A stretch of DNA of 64,000 bases, taken from Rhytidiadelphus loreus. Its lineage: Eukaryota > Streptophyta > Bryopsida > Hypnales > Hylocomiaceae. The translations under genes were made by a program, and so were the position numbers. Of the stretch, positions 60,216 through 64,000 are shown piece after piece. Numbering within the stretch: the stretch's first letter is position 1; each line of letters starts with the position of its first letter. The stretch lies in the NCBI GenBank assembly GCA_947034895.1, contig OX344763.1, forward strand, positions 22,413,001 through 22,477,000. Reading direction: 5' to 3'. The notes under the pieces were generated by a model. The model was not told the origin of the DNA. It saw nothing but the letters and a program-made list of their open reading frames with translations, and did not search any database.

Positions 60216-61679
60216 GCATTTCAGCTTGTGGGATATAGAAAATTCATTGAAAAAGCTGAGTTCAATGTGTGCAAACATAAGGATGAAGAAGAATGCAAAA
60301 AACACAATTTTTTTTTCTATGTGGATTTTTCATTCAGACCCATTCTAGTCCCATAGACTCACCTATTTTGGTTAGCTTTGACACTTCTCCCTATGCAAGG
60401 AGGGAAGACAGATGAGTGGACAAGAAGGTACAAACATAGAATCTTTCTCAATTAATGCATCCAATTATTGTCCACAATAGGTCAACCTAAAAGGCCATGA
60501 TAGAGGGGTTGTCTGAAATAGGTACTTCTACCATCTATTGCCAAAATCCTTCAAGACAGAATGAGTGATAATGATGAGGAAAGACATTAGCTTGTCACAC
60601 AAGAAATCACAAAGTCTCTCAAAGACTTCATTATCAAAAGATTTTTTATGATCCCTTTAATAAAAAACGTTTTTGTGCATCAAAATAATCTAACCCAATT
60701 TTTTTTTTATTGATTGTTGGAGTCACTTGCAGAACAGATATGATTCTCATTCTAGCCCCTTGACTTCATCCCACAGAGTATGGAAGATTTCTTGAGTAAC
60801 ATATAGGCCACTTGGTTCCCTCTGTATGGTCGGTGTATTTTGCTTTGAATGTCTACTTGCTTTGGAAGCACTCAAATTGTAGGAATTTTGCGCCATCATG
60901 TGTGTTCAAATCAAGGGGATCAACTGTCTAACGGAGAGGGATGGTATCATGGCGACTTGTAGCCCATATTTTGGAGTCTCATAAAAGTTCCAAATCAAAT
61001 GTAGACAATGGATGTATTGATGCAGGTTCTTGTTAATTGAGCCTAACATACGAGAGCCACCACACCGACTCACAATTTAGAATGTGAAAAATTTAAACAA
61101 AGTAAATGAATTTGCGAGTTAGCAAGTGTTAGGAAGAAAGATTCATACATAACTATGATTTAATCCCTGAACGACACATGAACATCACATGAACATCACA
61201 GACTATATTTTCACCAAAACTGCTCCAAAACTGCCCTTGCATTTACAAGCACCAAATTTTAAATGAAAAACATTTCTGGACACATGTAACTATAGGATCT
61301 TGTAGTAAAATAGTTTGAAAAGATGTGGAAAAAATTTCAGAATTTTCCACCATGTAGATTGCAAGATATTAACGTCTGAAGTAACAAAAATCCTTTTTTT
61401 GGCCATGTATAAATATGGGCAGCTACACTTCACAAGGTCACATTTGTATGAAAAAATGTTCAAAATGGTGGTTACTCTTTAGATTCATTCCTCAAGTCAA
61501 GTTGGCTACATGCTTGAAAAATTTTAGATCATTTGGAATTGTACAACATATAGGAAAAAAATAGTAATAGAAAGGAGTAGAGAATGATTAAAAATACTAA
61601 ATTGTTAACAATTTATTTATAGAATTGAAAAATGCCAATCCCAATCAGGGTTGTCCCCGTCACGTCCTGTCCGTCCGTC

Positions 61680-62235
61680 AGGATGTCCGGACGGACGTTA
61701 GGATTCAACCCCGGCGTCCGTCAAGATGAAATCTGGACGAGAACTGTTCACAGAGGATGAAAACTACGGAAATGGATGGACATTCTTCGTCGACGGGCGC
61801 GCCGGACGGGCGAGCTTCCGTCGACGGGCACGGAACGGGCGTGATGGACGGGTATCTGGACGGGCGGGATTTAGGGTATTTGGACGGTTTGGATGGACGG
61901 GTATGTGGACGGAAAACTGGACGGGCGGGTGGACGGGCATGTGGACGGGAGGGTGGGCGGTTGTGTGGACGGGTATCTGGACGGGCGGGATGGACGGGTA
62001 TTTGGACGGAAAACTGGACGGGCGGGTGAACGGGCATGTGGACGGGCATCTGGACGGGTAAGTGGACGGTTCTCTGGACGGGCATGTGGACGGAAGGGTG
62101 GGCGGTTGTGTGGATGGGTATCTGGACGGGCGGGATGGACGGGTATTTGGACGGAAAACTGGACGGGCATCTGGACGGGTAAGTGGACGGTTCTGTGGAC
62201 GGAAAAATAGACAGGCATCTAGACGGGTGGGATTG
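61680..62235. repeat. GC-rich minisatellite, 12-bp unit near TGGACGGGCATC
   Basis: About forty units built on GGACGGG fill this stretch, with a longer-range duplication of about 145 bp (compare GGGTGGGCGGTTGTGTGGA at 61951 and 62096). Because the unit is 12 nt, frames stay open on both strands. The minus strand (62334-61705) reads 209 codons of Pro/Arg/Ser/His-rich text (PVHMPVQ, RPHARP and similar), and plus-strand frames of 75-111 codons read WTG / GRV / DGY tetrapeptides. No start context, introns or non-repetitive domain supports a protein. The surroundings are strongly AT-rich. Confidence 0.88.
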
Positions 62236-63149
62236 GATTTTTTGCCTAAATGCCCGAAGCACCCAAATTTGGTGCTGGCAAAACTTTGAAGTTAAATAAA
62301 ACCTAACCAAATTGCTATTTTTAGTAGTATCCAAGTTGCTATTTTTAGGAAGTTCTTCTTGAAGTCTAGTTTTAGCATCAATAGTCTATTCTTAAAAATA
62401 AATGATAGTGATTTATCGTTTCAAGACTTTGTGCAAGGGTACCCATTGCAATCTTGACTTCTTGTAGCATTGAGAGCTTTTGGAAATGTGCCTTGAAAAC
62501 ACAACAAGATCTTGGAGAAAACATCACATTCAAATTTTTTTTTTAATTAAAAAAAAAATATGGAGTATACTTTTAAAAGCCATAAATTGTTTGGGGTTAT
62601 ACATGTTAGGCAATTTAACCTCATATTTTTTGGGTCTAAATTATTTTAAATTTTACTTGTGAAAACTGAAAAGAGGATTGGAAGACTTCACATCATTTTT
62701 GTAGTTTTAACACCCTCATGTTCAAACATTATAATCTTTTACTCTATAAGTGATATTGTTGTGTTTTAGCAACCTATGAGATTGCTAACATGTCTTGTTT
62801 GAATTTATACGGTTACAATTTTTTGCAAATTGATACACCTAGTCTCCTAATAAAAAATGTTGACATTTTGTTCAATAATGCCATAATGCCATTTGAGAAA
62901 AAATGGAAAATGTTAAATACTTTAATTTGTAAACTTTGGATTTAAAAAAAAATGAGGGAGTAGTCAATCATGTGTCCAACTAAAAAAAGATTCAAACTAA
63001 TAGAAAAAAAGTTACAAAATGTGAATTATTTAGGGTTTAATTCTAAAGACTTAAAGGAGATTTCATCAAATATGAAGCAATAGAGATTTTTGTTTATTAT
63101 TTTAGGCTTTGGTAAAGAATTTCCATTGTTTTTATTTCTTAGACCCTAA

Positions 63150-63740
63150 AGTAACATACTCTCATTGTCCTTGCTGCAAGGGACAAAATGGATTTTCGAT
63201 AGGCACCCATGATCTAATTTTTTACTCAAACTTTTGAAAACTTTTTCATAAGAATGATAAAATAGAATTATAGAATGATAGATAAAATTATGAGTTTATT
63301 CATAATACAATTTCTATTCCAATCGGTGCCTAGGAGCAAGGGGTTAGGGATATGCCACAAGAATAGAATAACCTCAAACAGGGGAGATCGGGACACTGGG
63401 CGGTCCAGGACTTCGGGTAGACAAAAAAATCCACAAAAAAATGAAATACAAATTTGTATATTTTTTTCTAGTTGCATTATATTTTCTTTTAAATGGGAGG
63501 CTTTCATTCATCCCATTTGGATTAGGAATGGAAAAGTTATGGATTTTTCTATGGAGCGGGCAATTCTAGCCACTTCTTTAAAATTTAAATAGATTTGGAG
63601 CTTTCACTTCGAATGCTAATAACTTTCAATCCATACGGTCAAACATCACAAATTTATTATCACGTCATCTAAGACAAGTGCAGAACAAGATCCTTTGGTT
63701 TGATTCAAAAAAAATTTGGAAAATTTAATTCATAGGTGAA
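63150..63740 (+). repeat. Dispersed repeat, second copy of the 57.2-kb block plus a shared tail
   Basis: The first 400 bp match 57230-57610. The tail (63590-63740: AATGCTAATAACTTTCAATC, ACGGTCAAAC, AGAACAAGATC) matches 58190-58300 in the same orientation, and 55770-55880 and 61290-61390 in the opposite one. The family therefore has at least four partial copies in the last 9 kb. Confidence 0.65.
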
Positions 63741-64000
63741 CATAGCAAAAGGGGTGGTTTAGGGTGGTTTGGACCAAAAAATGGACTTCAGACTTTAGGG
63801 CAACACCCAAAATAAAGATAGAACACTCTTTTACCTACCATCTAAGCATACAAGCTTCTTCTATACTATTACAAAAAGGTACAATAGATTACAAAAATAG
63901 ACAAAGGCGAAGCAACAATACACAAGGTGGAAAGAAAACGATAAATGCACATACTTTATAAATCCGCTGAAGTACATAGTAAACTAATAAAGGCTTTATA

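Larger units (their letters stand above)
56916..64000. other. Gene-free, repeat-rich right end
   Basis: No gene is supported. Long blocks repeat within the stretch, namely three related MITEs, a repeat shared between 57.2-57.6 and 63.15-63.55 kb, and a motif block recurring in both orientations near 55.8, 58.2, 61.3 and 63.65 kb. Homopolymer A and T runs are frequent (57765-57836, 60054-60079). Between 60.36 and 61.05 kb composition is more balanced and the text could be a very decayed coding sequence, but no frame stays open. The minisatellite at 61.7-62.2 kb is the only GC-rich part. Confidence 0.5.

Noticed and set aside
60360..61050. Possible decayed retroelement polymerase/integrase
   Set aside because: The text has balanced composition, but every frame is broken and no diagnostic motif could be read.
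61705..62334. 209-codon minus-strand frame as a Pro-rich protein gene
   Set aside because: It is open because the 12-bp unit is a multiple of three; frames on the other strand are open as well, and no unique domain or splice context exists.

Overview
The window looks like nuclear DNA of a land plant. Genes are split by GT-AG introns, gene bodies have moderate GC, and the DNA between them is AT-rich and full of decayed short repeats. The protein families are plant-type: an EXO70A-like exocyst subunit, a DUF266/GT14 glycosyltransferase, a plant tweety-like membrane protein and a plant S33-type hydrolase. I cannot name the species. An ISN1-type IMP nucleotidase and the overall divergence from angiosperm relatives suggest a non-seed plant, but that is only an inference.

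Seven genes can be supported. Six are intact models whose spliced or single-exon lengths divide exactly by three; the seventh (FAM32A-like) is intronless and short. In order: (1) 8922-16325 (+), 11 exons, 558 aa, tweety-like multi-pass membrane protein. (2) 17673-20298 (-), 3 exons, 399 aa, GT14/core-2-I-branching-like Golgi enzyme. (3) 25620-26063 (+), 1 exon, 147 aa, FAM32A-like splicing factor. (4) 26800-30247 (-), 7 exons, 354 aa, mitochondrial carrier (SLC25), converging on gene 3. (5) 36732-38050 (-), 2 exons, 275 aa, alpha/beta hydrolase, with a short remnant of a paralogue just upstream. (6) 42746-49012 (+), 12 exons, 637 aa, EXO70. (7) 52124-53980 (+), 1 exon, 618 aa, ISN1-type HAD nucleotidase. 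They are unrelated housekeeping, membrane-traffic and metabolic genes, and I see no operon-like or cluster logic.

The rest is accessory DNA. Near the left end (4484-5213) is a small DNA N6/N4-methyltransferase-like gene fragment. Mobile DNA includes Stowaway-like MITEs with TA target duplications (16.4 kb and 51.1 kb), a possible larger Stowaway-like element around a TAA microsatellite (21.8-22.5 kb), a 300-bp fold-back element (33.9-34.2 kb), a three-member MITE family (57.7-60.2 kb), and a 1.56-kb element with inverted arms of about 225 bp enclosing coding-like sequence (55.35-56.9 kb, Pack-MULE-like). Several dispersed repeat families recur in the same or opposite orientation.

The most striking theme is local tandem duplication at the 5' parts of genes. 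The tweety-like gene has a seven-unit array filling intron 2 and a 12-bp minisatellite in intron 1. EXO70 has a 283-bp duplication in its leader. ISN1 has about three 150-bp units running into its start codon, plus a duplicated segment of about 60 residues in its N-terminal region. A GC-rich 12-bp-unit minisatellite (61.7-62.2 kb) that is open in several frames on both strands is the other conspicuous object. I found no CRISPR array, no rRNA gene, no convincing tRNA gene and no complete autonomous transposon.
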